Of a DNA stretch of 6,066 nt, positions 1-6,066 are shown in pieces. The notes below the pieces were generated by a model that saw only the letters and a list, made by a program, of their open reading frames with translations, was not told the origin of the DNA and made no database searches. A program made the position numbers and the translations under genes. The stretch lies in the NCBI GenBank assembly GCA_012798055.1, contig JAAZOA010000345.1, positions 1 through 6,066 on the forward strand. The letters run 5' to 3'. The first letter of the stretch is position 1. Each line of letters starts with the position of its first letter. This DNA is from Syntrophomonadaceae bacterium (GTDB lineage: Bacteria; Bacillota; Syntrophomonadia; Syntrophomonadales; Syntrophomonadaceae).

Positions 1-761
1 AAGATTATGTTCCTGTTATCACAGAAGAAGTACGTCAGGGTGACCCGGACCTATTTCTCGTAGCAGGAACCCCGAGGCTGAAAGAAATGGCGGCCCGCAT
101 GGCTGCCAGGCTGGATACGGGTTTGTGCAGCGGGTGTCTCTCACTCAAGATAGATGCGGTCGATAAATCGGTCTCCATGGAACGGTTGGTTTATGGCGGT
201 GCAGCGGTACAGACCGTAACCTGCTCCACCAGGCCGCAAATGGCCACGATACCGCCGCGCACTTATGGGATTGCTGTTGCCCCGGGAAAAAGAGAGGGGC
301 AGATTCGGGAACTGGCAGCACCTTCAGCAGGGAAAATGAAAATTATTGACCGCAAACCGCGGACCAGGCAATCGGTCGATATCACTGAAGCCAGGATACT
401 GGTTTGCGTGGGAAGGGGTTTGGAAAACCAGCAAGATATGCAAATGGTTCAGGAGCTGGCCGAAGTCATGGGCGCTGAAATCGCTTGTACCCGTCCTATT
501 GCCGAAGAAATGCATTGGTTGCCCGAAGAGACCTATATCGGGATTTCCGGGAAACAGGTCAAACCTGACCTATACATCGGACTGGGGGTCTCGGGGCAGA
601 TCCAGCATGTTTCTGGAATACGGGATGCCAGGGTCATATGTGCAATCAACCGTGATGAAAACGCCCCCATCTTCGAGGTTTCTGATCTGGGTCTAGTTGG
701 CGATATATATACAGTATTGCCCGAAATGATCAAGCAATTTAAGCAGGCTTTGAAGAAATAG
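1..761 (+). CDS. etfA: Electron transfer flavoprotein alpha subunit, 3' part (start lies outside the window)
   Basis: The reading frame is open from base 3 and gives 252 visible residues ending at TAG 759-761; EtfA is usually about 320 residues or more, so roughly 70 or more N-terminal residues are missing. EtfA pairs with EtfB to form a soluble flavoprotein that carries electrons from acyl-CoA or other dehydrogenases to quinone-linked or bifurcating partners. The C-terminal FAD domain is clear (numbering from base 3): GRG at 137-139, the FAD-loop arginine R164 in TRP, GISGK at 180-184 in place of the common GQTGK or GQSGK, the IQH motif with H202, and AINRDENAPIF near 214-224 followed by the LGLVGD element. 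The family's RPQMAT stretch is also present before the FAD domain. A CSGC motif (C42, C45) sits where many EtfA proteins have TADC. The gene is probably the last of an etfBA-type operon, since a strong hairpin terminator follows. The family call is near certain; bifurcating versus classical type cannot be judged from this part alone. Confidence 0.95.
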   Translation, partial: DYVPVITEEVRQGDPDLFLVAGTPRLKEMAARMAARLDTGLCSGCLSLKIDAVDKSVSMERLVYGGAAVQTVTCSTRPQMATIPPRTYGIAVAPGKREGQIRELAAPSAGKMKIIDRKPRTRQSVDITEARILVCVGRGLENQQDMQMVQELAEVMGAEIACTRPIAEEMHWLPEETYIGISGKQVKPDLYIGLGVSGQIQHVSGIRDARVICAINRDENAPIFEVSDLGLVGDIYTVLPEMIKQFKQALKK

Positions 762-820
762 GGCCGGCAGAATACCAGTCCTGATCAAACCTGTGGCTCT
801 TATACTAAATATTAATGACC

Positions 821-856
821 AACCCTGCCCGAGGACGATTCCTCGGGCAGGGTTTT
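821..856 (+). terminator. Rho-independent terminator after etfA
   Basis: A perfect 15-bp inverted repeat (arms 821-835 and 840-854) with a 4-base CGAT loop starts 60 bp after the etfA stop. The stem is rich in G+C in its central part. The T run is short: TTTT at 853-856, of which two bases belong to the stem. The stem is strong enough that the call is good, although the short U-tract may allow some read-through into the kinase gene. Confidence 0.85.
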
Positions 857-921
857 CAGCCCATATCTATATCGATACTGCGGCAGGATACCACAATGAT
901 TATGACGAATTATGATTAGAT

Positions 922-939
922 AAGGAGGTGCCTTGGTTG
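922..939 (+). promoter_or_regulatory. Shine-Dalgarno and TTG start of the UbiB-family kinase gene
   Basis: AAGGAGGT at 922-929 is nearly a full complement of the 16S rRNA 3' end. It lies 8 bases (measured from the last G of GGAGG) before TTG 937-939. The longer frame beginning at GTG 928 cannot be the start, because that codon overlaps the SD itself. No convincing sigma-A promoter was seen between the etfA terminator and this site; a TATGAT at 910-915 lacks a partner -35. Confidence 0.8.
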
Positions 940-2598
940 GCCTATATACGACATTTGCAGCATTTTATGCATTACCGGAAGATCATGCGCGTTTTCGTTA
1001 AACATCGCTTAGTCCCTCTGGCTATCAGGATAGGACTGGGAGATCTGCTGGGGCCCGGTAAAGGGACTGAGACTAGTGATGTAGGTTGGGAAAACAATCG
1101 CGCCATGGCAGAGCGTCTCTGTGACGCAGCGATCGAACTTGGGCCAACGTTTGTCAAAATGGGGCAGATCATGAGCACCCGCCCGGATTTTTGGCCGCCA
1201 GTCTACATTAATGAACTGGAGAAGCTCCAAGACAAGGTTCCGCCTTTCTCATATGAAGAAGTGGTTTGCCAATTAATCCGGGAATTGGGGCATCCTGATG
1301 AAATTTTTGCCGAATTCGACCCTAATCCATTGGCGGCAGCCTCCATCGGGCAAGTGCATAGAGCCCGCCTGAAGAGCGGCGAAGAAGTCATAGTAAAGGT
1401 TCAGCGGCCCAATATAGAAAAAATGATGGCTAAAGACCTGGAGGTAATCATTGAGCTGGCGCGTTTCGCTGAATGGCGTTCTGGTTTGGCCCGGCGTCTG
1501 GGTGTTGTGGATATGACGCGTGAATATGCGCGAATGATCATGGCCGAACTAGACTATGATCGCGAAGCCCGCAATACAGAGAGGATGTACCGGGAATTCG
1601 CCCACGATAAGCGGGTGATTATACCTCAAATCTACTGGCAATATACTACTGGCCGAGTATTGACTGAAGACTACATTGAAGGGGTGAAGTTGAGCGATCT
1701 GGATGAAATAACGCGCCGCGGTTGGGATCGCACCAAGACTTCGCGGTTAGGAACCGAGGCATTTTTGACCCAGATAATATTCCATGGCTTTTTCCAGGCT
1801 GACCCTCATCCTGGGAATATCCTGGTGGTAGATGAAGACCATATAGCTTTTATTGACTTCGGCGAAGTGAGTTCTTTGAGCCGCAATACGCTGACCAATA
1901 TAGGGGAGCTGATGTACAGTCTGGTTCGGAAAGATATTGATATGGCCATTGCCTGCTTGGAGGAGATGGGTATTATCGCCGAGCACCAGCCCTTGGACAT
2001 TTTTCGCGAGGAATTCTCTGAGCTGGTTGAAACGGTAGCTGCGTCAAAGATCGGAAATGTCAGTATGGAGCGGGTCCGCAATGAGTTCATAGATTTGGCT
2101 TATCGACATCGTTTGAAGCTGCCGCCTTACCTTACTTCATTGATGAAAGCCCTCATAACGGTGGAAGGGGTGGGGAAAAGGCTGGATCCCAACTTCGATT
2201 TCATGGCGGTAGCGAGTCCAATGGCTCAACAGGTGATACGCGAGAGGATGAAACCCAAGAATTTCTACGGTTTTTTACGACGTAAATACTATCAGGACCT
2301 GCGGCCATTACGTAAGATACCGGTCAACCTGAACAATTTACTTTACAAGACAGAACAAAACCAGCTCAAACTAAATATGGAAGTATCTTTCAGCCCAGGG
2401 GCAAACCGCAGTATTCATAAATTGGCCGACCGTTTAAGTGCCAGCTTGATCATAGCCGGAGCATTAATCAGCTCAGCAATGATCATCCAGTCCGGGGAGG
2501 GTGATTGGTTAATCAGTCATGCTAATCTGGGTACTATCGGTTTCGGGGTGTCGCTGCTGGCCATGGTCCTTTTCATTATCTCTTTCTTCCGCGCTTAA
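937..2598 (+). CDS. ABC1/AarF/UbiB-family atypical protein kinase-like protein, membrane-anchored
   Basis: The product is 553 residues from TTG 937, close to the 550 residues typical of the UbiB family. Members have a protein-kinase-like fold; in bacteria and mitochondria they support ubiquinone or menaquinone biology or lipid handling, but the true substrate is generally not known. The signature elements are visible in order (numbering from TTG 937): the KxGQ motif K74-M-G-Q77 followed by STRPD, the alanine-rich nucleotide loop AAASIGQVH at 133-141, the ATP-site lysine K154 in VKVQRP, the catalytic-loop DPHPGN at 289-294, and the metal-binding DFG at 307-309. Two hydrophobic helices at about 500-519 and 531-551 end the protein, as expected for a bacterial UbiB with a C-terminal membrane anchor. 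All key residues are present, so it should be active. It is separated from etfA by a terminator and converges with minC. The name ubiB or aarF would imply a function not shown here. Confidence 0.93.
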   Translation: MAYIRHLQHFMHYRKIMRVFVKHRLVPLAIRIGLGDLLGPGKGTETSDVGWENNRAMAERLCDAAIELGPTFVKMGQIMSTRPDFWPPVYINELEKLQDKVPPFSYEEVVCQLIRELGHPDEIFAEFDPNPLAAASIGQVHRARLKSGEEVIVKVQRPNIEKMMAKDLEVIIELARFAEWRSGLARRLGVVDMTREYARMIMAELDYDREARNTERMYREFAHDKRVIIPQIYWQYTTGRVLTEDYIEGVKLSDLDEITRRGWDRTKTSRLGTEAFLTQIIFHGFFQADPHPGNILVVDEDHIAFIDFGEVSSLSRNTLTNIGELMYSLVRKDIDMAIACLEEMGIIAEHQPLDIFREEFSELVETVAASKIGNVSMERVRNEFIDLAYRHRLKLPPYLTSLMKALITVEGVGKRLDPNFDFMAVASPMAQQVIRERMKPKNFYGFLRRKYYQDLRPLRKIPVNLNNLLYKTEQNQLKLNMEVSFSPGANRSIHKLADRLSASLIIAGALISSAMIIQSGEGDWLISHANLGTIGFGVSLLAMVLFIISFFRA

Positions 2599-2633
2599 GC
2601 TATGCGCAAAATAAAACGGATTAGCTGAGAATA

Positions 2634-3224
2634 CTAACCCGCCTTATACTCCTTGATGCATATATTTTCATCTTCTACGAAGGCCAGTTCAGGAACTGCT
2701 TTGCGTTTATAATCACTTGGAGCCCGAGATATCTTGGTGCCGATGCGTAGTTGCTTGGGGCTGAGATTCAAGGCGAAAATCGTGGCGCTGTTGTCTCCGT
2801 AACAGCCGGCATGGGCTATACCTTCCAGCCTGCCCAGGACAATGATATCCCTGGCAGCAGTGATTTCCGAGCTTTCATGCACATTGCCCCAGATTATCAT
2901 CGATCCTTCACTGTGCAACTTTTGGCCGCTCCGCAAGGTACGGTAAATGAAGAGATCTTCCCCGGCTGGTCTGGCAGTGCGGGTGGGACTGTGGACATTA
3001 TGTAAGTACATGCCATAATCCAGGCACAAACGCTGCAGAGATACTACTTCCTCCCGGGTCAGGGTTTTCAGCCCTTCTCCCCGGAAAAGTACCGGCGAAC
3101 CTTCGAACAACTGGCGATTACTTTCGAACCGCTTCTTTAACAATTCCTCGTATTCGGGGCCGCTGCCCTGGGAAAAAACGAATACAAGACTATTGTTTAC
3201 TCCTTTTACATCAAGTTTTGCCAA
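2634..3224 (-). CDS. minC: Septum site-determining protein MinC
   Basis: MinC inhibits FtsZ ring assembly away from mid-cell and is brought to the membrane by MinD. The 196-residue product has an N-terminal FtsZ-inhibitory domain (about 1-90) and a C-terminal beta-helix domain (about 95-190) with the hallmarks of the family: RSGQ at 98-101, the MinD-contact region, then the GRLEGIAHAG turn at 131-140 and the LSPKQLRIG segment near 154-162. The common GDVNPGAE stretch is replaced by GNVHESSE at 113-120, so the usual aspartate and proline-glycine are missing. The start is TTG at 3224, 6 bp after minE; the SD AGGCAGG (3240-3234) lies directly against the minE stop codon, which suggests translational coupling. 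It is the last gene of the minD-minE-minC operon, an unusual position. No other start fits better, because the N-terminal strand of the domain begins within the first few residues. Confidence 0.95.
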   Translation of the reverse strand: MAKLDVKGVNNSLVFVFSQGSGPEYEELLKKRFESNRQLFEGSPVLFRGEGLKTLTREEVVSLQRLCLDYGMYLHNVHSPTRTARPAGEDLFIYRTLRSGQKLHSEGSMIIWGNVHESSEITAARDIIVLGRLEGIAHAGCYGDNSATIFALNLSPKQLRIGTKISRAPSDYKRKAVPELAFVEDENICIKEYKAG

Positions 3225-3230
3225 TTGAAA

Positions 3231-3482
3231 CTACCTGCCTTTGATAGGGATGCTGATGTCCAAAGCAGTGCGCCTGCCTTCGGTAATCAGATGAACCTCA
3301 GGGACACCTTCTATGTCCATGTGTTTGGCTATAACAGCTATGATTTCCCTTTGCAGGGTCTCCATAAGCTGACTGTTGGCACCCAGGCGGTCGTGGGTGA
3401 GTACGACCCGCAAACGGTCATTTGCCCGATTGCGGCTGGTGTTTTTATCGGGCGAAAATATCTTTTTCAGCAGATTAATCAC
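3231..3482 (-). CDS. minE: Cell division topological specificity factor MinE
   Basis: MinE displaces MinC from MinD, stimulates the MinD ATPase and drives pole-to-pole oscillation so that division is blocked only near the poles. The 83 residues match the family length (about 80-90). Visible parts are an N-terminal amphipathic membrane-targeting segment INLLKKIF (2-9), the MinD-contact region ANDRLRVVLTHDR (20-32) and the C-terminal dimer or topological specificity domain (about 33-80). The start is GTG at 3482, with SD AAGGGAGG (3498-3491) 8 bases upstream. It lies 18 bp after minD and 6 bp before minC. Its presence indicates an oscillating Min system and not the purely DivIVA/MinJ type of Bacillus; no DivIVA gene is in the window, which does not exclude one elsewhere. 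Confidence 0.95.
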   Translation of the reverse strand: MINLLKKIFSPDKNTSRNRANDRLRVVLTHDRLGANSQLMETLQREIIAVIAKHMDIEGVPEVHLITEGRRTALDISIPIKGR

Positions 3483-3500
3483 GTCAACGGCCTCCCTTTT

Positions 3501-4313
3501 CTAGTTCTTGAATCCGAGGTTGCGTTTCAGGCGACTCCAGAAGGTTTGCTCTTCCAGCTCCATGATATCAACCTCGTTACCGAGCAGGCGTTGCACGACA
3601 TTATTGAATGCCCGAGCGGCCATGGAATTATCATTCAGGATGATCGGTTCTCCCCGGTTGGTGGAAATGACCACATTCTGATCTTCCGGGACCACGCCCA
3701 GCAAGTCAATGCACAGGTGTTCGATCAGGTCATCGATGCTCAACATGTCACCCTTGCGGACCATTTCTGGGCGGAGACGATTGACCAGCAGTTTGATATC
3801 CTCAAACTGAGCTGATTCAAGCATTCCTATGATGCGGTCTGCATCACGCACGGCTGAAACCTCGGGATTGGTTACCACTATGGCCTGGTCAGCAGCAGCG
3901 ATGGAGTTGCGGAACCCCTGTTCTATTCCCGCCGGGCAATCTATAAAGATGAAATCGAAATCAGGTTTGAGTTCTTCTATCACGGTTTTGACCTGTTCAA
4001 CGGTAATATCATCTTTATTCCGGGTCTGGGCCGCAGGCAGCATGTAGAGGGCGGGGAATCTCTTATCTTTTACCAGGGCCTGTTTCAAAGTGCATTCGCC
4101 TTCCACCACCTGGATGATATCGTAGATGACCCTGTTTTCCAGACCAAGGATCAGATCCAGTTTTTTAAGCCCTATGTCTAAATCGATAACCGCTACACTG
4201 TAGCCAAGTTTAGCCAAGCCCGTACTGAGATTGGCTACCGCGGTCGTTTTTCCTACCCCGCCTTTTCCAGAAGTAATAACTATAACTTGACTGTCAGGGT
4301 TCTTCTTCACCAT
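3501..4313 (-). CDS. minD: Septum site-determining ATPase MinD
   Basis: MinD is a ParA/MinD-type ATPase that dimerises with ATP on the inner membrane face, recruits MinC and is released by MinE. The product is 270 residues from ATG 4313. Visible motifs are the deviant Walker A box GKGGVGKT (16-23, signature lysine K17 and P-loop lysine K22), the switch I region DIGLKKLD (46-53), the MinD-specific GLENRVIYD (57-65), Walker B FIFIDCPAG ending at G129 with D125, and a C-terminal amphipathic membrane-targeting helix FWSRLKRNLGF (258-268). Family members usually read GLRNLD where this one has GLKKLD. The ATG is chosen over an upstream in-frame TTG at 4331, because the SD GGAGGAGG (4329-4322) sits 8 bases before the ATG and overlaps the TTG region. 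It is the first gene of the operon, behind a sigma-A-like promoter at 4416-4387. Confidence 0.97.
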   Translation of the reverse strand: MVKKNPDSQVIVITSGKGGVGKTTAVANLSTGLAKLGYSVAVIDLDIGLKKLDLILGLENRVIYDIIQVVEGECTLKQALVKDKRFPALYMLPAAQTRNKDDITVEQVKTVIEELKPDFDFIFIDCPAGIEQGFRNSIAAADQAIVVTNPEVSAVRDADRIIGMLESAQFEDIKLLVNRLRPEMVRKGDMLSIDDLIEHLCIDLLGVVPEDQNVVISTNRGEPIILNDNSMAARAFNNVVQRLLGNEVDIMELEEQTFWSRLKRNLGFKN

Positions 4314-4386
4314 TAAACGGTCCTCCTCCAAATCGCTCCCCTAAAGCAGCTGATAAATAGTGCTTCATTCAAAATCCCAGCTACTA

Positions 4387-4416
4387 AGTATATACAGACA
4401 CCAACCTAATTGTAAA
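4387..4416 (-). promoter_or_regulatory. Sigma-A-type promoter for the minD-minE-minC operon
   Basis: On the minus strand a -35 box TTTACA (4416-4411) and a -10 box TATACT (4392-4387) each match the consensus at 5 of 6 positions, with an 18-base spacer. Transcription would begin near 4380, giving a leader of about 67 bases before the minD ATG. An alternative -10 TATATA two bases nearer gives a 16-base spacer. No other pair of this quality was seen upstream of minD. Confidence 0.6.
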
Positions 4417-4522
4417 ACAAATTTAAGCGGGAATAAACTGATATTTGTATCTTGTGAAACTACATCATTTAGCTGGCGATGGAAAGAGAAACCGCACTTT
4501 AACAGACTCACGCTTAATTTTG

Positions 4523-4550
4523 TTGACCCGTGACAGGCAAAGACTATAAT
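4523..4550 (+). promoter_or_regulatory. Sigma-A-type promoter for the class A PBP gene
   Basis: The -35 box TTGACC (4523-4528, 5 of 6 to consensus) and the perfect -10 box TATAAT (4545-4550) are separated by 16 bases. A start near 4557 would give a leader of about 95 bases before ATG 4652. This is the best promoter in the window and suggests strong housekeeping expression. Confidence 0.75.
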
Positions 4551-4591
4551 AATATTGAGTTTGACGCGTATTATGGTTGAGTTGAGTTGCT

Positions 4592-4616
4592 GCTCCGGTA
4601 AACCTACTGGAGGAGC
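4592..4616 (+). promoter_or_regulatory. Leader hairpin burying a strong, apparently unused Shine-Dalgarno
   Basis: GCTCC (4592-4596) can pair with GGAGC (4612-4616); alternatively CCGGT (4595-4599) can pair with ACTGG (4606-4610) with one G-U pair. The right side contains GGAGGAG (4609-4615), stronger than the SD in front of the PBP start. Seven bases after it is TTG 4623, followed by GTT and a TAA stop at 4629-4631, a two-codon frame. No T run follows, so it is not a terminator. A regulatory role is inference only. Confidence 0.35.
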
Positions 4617-4651
4617 GGGCTGTTGGTTTAAAGAATGAGAGGCATCAGATT

Positions 4652-6066
4652 ATGGGTTCGATAGTCAAAAGCGGTGTGGTAGCAATTGGGGCACTTGTTT
4701 TCGGATTGTTCTTTTTCATCGGGGTTACCCTCACTCAGACCACCACCAGAGCAGCTGATTTCTTTACCGGCATCAGCAATTGGGAATACCAGGTCCAAGA
4801 TCAGTCGGTGGCTTATTACAGTGATGGCACGGAAATGGCTAAAATTGGCTATCAGCGTGAGTACAGCCAGGATTTCCCTGAATTCTTGAAAGAAGCCGTG
4901 GTGGCGGTGGAGGATCGGCGCTTCTATGAGCATAACGGCTATGATGCCAGGAGCATCGGGAGGGCTATATATAACGATTTGCGTTCCGGTTCCAAGGCCG
5001 AGGGCGGCAGTACCATCACCCAGCAACTGGCCAGAACCCTTTTCCTGACCCAGGAAAAGAGTTTTATCCGCAAGATAAAGGAGCTTTTCATTGCGGTTTC
5101 TATTGAGAACAAATATACCAAAGAAGCCATCCTCGATATGTATTTGAATGAGATATATACCGGGAGGGGGTGCTCGGGGATGGCCTGTGCAGCCCAAAGT
5201 TATTTCGGCAAAGACGTCACTCAGCTGAATAAAGCGGAAATGACTATGCTGGCCGGGATAATCCAGGCCCCTGAATATTATTCCCCCGACCGCAATATGG
5301 AAGGCCTTAAGGAGAGGCAGCGAGTGGTAGTGGGGGTGCTGGTGGATCAGGGTGTCATCAAGCCGCCAGAAGGAGATGCTATTCTCAAACAGAAACTCGC
5401 TATCATTCCACCGCGAGCAACAGTAAATCCACACCCCTATTACCTGGGCTATCTGACCAGCGTTCTGGAAGACAAGATCGGAGCCCAAAAACTGTACGGC
5501 GGAGGTTTGAAGATATACACCACCATCGATCCCAGGATGCAGCAAGCGGCTGAATCGTCGGTGAGCAGCAATGCCCGTTCTTTTGCCAGCCGGGGAATAA
5601 CTGCCAAGGACATAGCCCTGGTTTCGATCGATCCGTCAACCGGGGCCATAAAGGCTATGGTAGGCGGAACTGATTGGAGCAAGAACCAAATCAACATGGC
5701 GATTCACCCCCGCCAGCCAGGTTCTGCCATCAAGCCGCTCTACTATGCGGCGGCTATCAATGAGGGGAAAATTGAGGCCAATACCAAGTTGAACAACGCA
5801 CCAAGGGATTTTAATGGCTACAGACCAGACAATTATGCCCAGAGCCCTGAGGAGGTAACCGTGACTGAAGCCCTGGTCCACTCGTACAATGTGGCTTCGG
5901 TGGAAGTATTGAACCAACTGGGTGTCAGCACTGCCGTCCAGTACCTTGAAAAGTTCGGCATAACCTCGGTGGAAAATGAAGACCGCAACCTGGCCCTGGC
6001 TCTGGGAGGCATGACCAGAGGAATATCTCCTCTGCAGATGGCGTCTGCATATGGTGTATTTCCGGC
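4652..6066 (+). CDS. Class A penicillin-binding protein (PBP1a-type, transglycosylase plus transpeptidase), 5' part
   Basis: This enzyme polymerises lipid II into glycan strands and cross-links the peptides on the outer membrane face of the cell membrane. The first 471 codons are present and the frame runs off the window edge, so the KTG motif and C-terminus are not visible; full proteins are usually over 600 residues. A short cytoplasmic N-terminus leads into a membrane anchor at about 7-24. The glycosyltransferase (GT51) domain shows EDRRFYEHNG (87-96, catalytic E87), GGSTITQQLAR (118-128), RKIKE (140-144) and KEAILDMYLNE (157-167). The transpeptidase domain shows the SxxK box S358-A-I-K361 within RQPGSAIKP, the SxN box S411-Y-N413, and GGMTRG with SPLQMASAYGVF at the edge. 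ATG 4652 is chosen because GAGAGG (4637-4642) lies 9 bases upstream and the anchor begins at once; no other in-frame ATG, GTG or TTG sits at a suitable distance from an SD. It is divergent from minD. I leave the symbol blank because paralogues (ponA, pbpF, pbpG and others) cannot be separated here. Confidence 0.95.
   Translation, partial: MGSIVKSGVVAIGALVFGLFFFIGVTLTQTTTRAADFFTGISNWEYQVQDQSVAYYSDGTEMAKIGYQREYSQDFPEFLKEAVVAVEDRRFYEHNGYDARSIGRAIYNDLRSGSKAEGGSTITQQLARTLFLTQEKSFIRKIKELFIAVSIENKYTKEAILDMYLNEIYTGRGCSGMACAAQSYFGKDVTQLNKAEMTMLAGIIQAPEYYSPDRNMEGLKERQRVVVGVLVDQGVIKPPEGDAILKQKLAIIPPRATVNPHPYYLGYLTSVLEDKIGAQKLYGGGLKIYTTIDPRMQQAAESSVSSNARSFASRGITAKDIALVSIDPSTGAIKAMVGGTDWSKNQINMAIHPRQPGSAIKPLYYAAAINEGKIEANTKLNNAPRDFNGYRPDNYAQSPEEVTVTEALVHSYNVASVEVLNQLGVSTAVQYLEKFGITSVENEDRNLALALGGMTRGISPLQMASAYGVFP

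Larger units (their letters stand above)
4314..4651. other. Divergent intergenic region between the min operon and the PBP gene
   Basis: This 338-bp stretch has no supportable gene. It holds the minus-strand min promoter (4416-4387) and the plus-strand PBP promoter (4523-4550), which lie about 110 bp apart, followed by the PBP leader with a small hairpin (4592-4616) and nearly three tandem copies of GTTGA (4576-4589). Bases 4417-4522 are AT-rich and I see no clear operator palindrome or RNA gene in them. Confidence 0.7.

Noticed and set aside
346..696. Open frame of 116 codons on the plus strand inside etfA.
   Set aside because: It is an out-of-frame shadow of the FAD domain of EtfA, without family resemblance.
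801..806. TATACT as a -10 box for the kinase gene.
   Set aside because: No -35 match lies at suitable distance, and transcripts from it would at once meet the terminator at 821-856.
2591..2607. Imperfect palindrome GCGCTTAAGCTATGCGC as a terminator for the kinase gene.
   Set aside because: It overlaps the stop codon, has only four continuous G-C pairs before a mismatch, and is followed by an A-rich and not a T-rich run.
3225..3815. Open frame of 196 codons on the plus strand.
   Set aside because: It is antisense to minE and minD, which have clear motifs, SDs and spacing. No SD or domain supports it.
4576..4589. Tandem GTTGA repeats as a phase-variable tract.
   Set aside because: There are fewer than three copies, in a leader and not in a spacer between promoter boxes, so length variation is not expected to matter.
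4628..5545. Open frame of 305 codons on the minus strand.
   Set aside because: It lies wholly antisense to the PBP coding region and its leader. The translation has no recognisable domain and is rich in His, Ile and Phe as expected from a mirrored frame, whereas the plus strand carries all GT51 motifs.
5403..5917. Several minus-strand frames of 78-93 codons.
   Set aside because: They overlap each other and the PBP transpeptidase region, and show no start signals or known motifs.
1..6066. CRISPR array, insertion sequence, tRNA, defence or other mobile system.
   Set aside because: No repeated spacer-like units, transposase motifs, terminal inverted repeats or tRNA-like cloverleaf were seen; every large frame belongs to a housekeeping family.

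Overview
The window reads as ordinary chromosomal DNA (roughly half G+C) of an anaerobic Gram-positive-type bacterium, most likely a member of the Clostridia. Supporting signs are strong GGAGG-type Shine-Dalgarno (SD) sequences with frequent TTG and GTG starts, a MinC/MinD/MinE set, an electron transfer flavoprotein (ETF), and a class A penicillin-binding protein with a short N-terminal anchor. The ETF would fit a fatty-acid or amino-acid fermenter or a syntroph (Syntrophomonadaceae-like), but that placement is inference from style and not demonstrated.

Layout. (1) 1-761, plus strand: the 3' part of etfA (ETF alpha subunit), closed by a strong hairpin terminator at 821-856. (2) 937-2598, plus strand: an ABC1/AarF/UbiB atypical kinase with two C-terminal membrane helices; its start is best placed at a TTG behind a near-perfect SD. 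(3) 4313-2634, minus strand: a compact operon minD-minE-minC, convergent with the kinase gene and only 35 bp from it. (4) 4314-4651: a 338-bp divergent intergenic region holding one sigma-A-like promoter for each direction and a leader with a small hairpin. (5) 4652-6066, plus strand: the first 471 codons of a class A (bifunctional) penicillin-binding protein, cut by the window edge within its transpeptidase domain.

How it fits together. MinC, MinD and MinE place the division septum: MinD is the membrane ATPase, MinC the FtsZ inhibitor and MinE the topological regulator. The divergently transcribed PBP polymerises and cross-links peptidoglycan, so the intergenic region joins division-site selection to wall synthesis. 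EtfA (with an EtfB presumably upstream) carries electrons between dehydrogenases and the quinone or ferredoxin pool. The UbiB-family kinase is often linked to quinone biology, so etfA and the kinase gene may share a redox theme although a terminator separates them.

I found no mobile element, CRISPR array, RNA gene or clearly novel system. The most noteworthy points are the minD-minE-minC gene order with minC last, the falling strength of start signals along that operon, and an unused strong SD inside a hairpin in the PBP leader.
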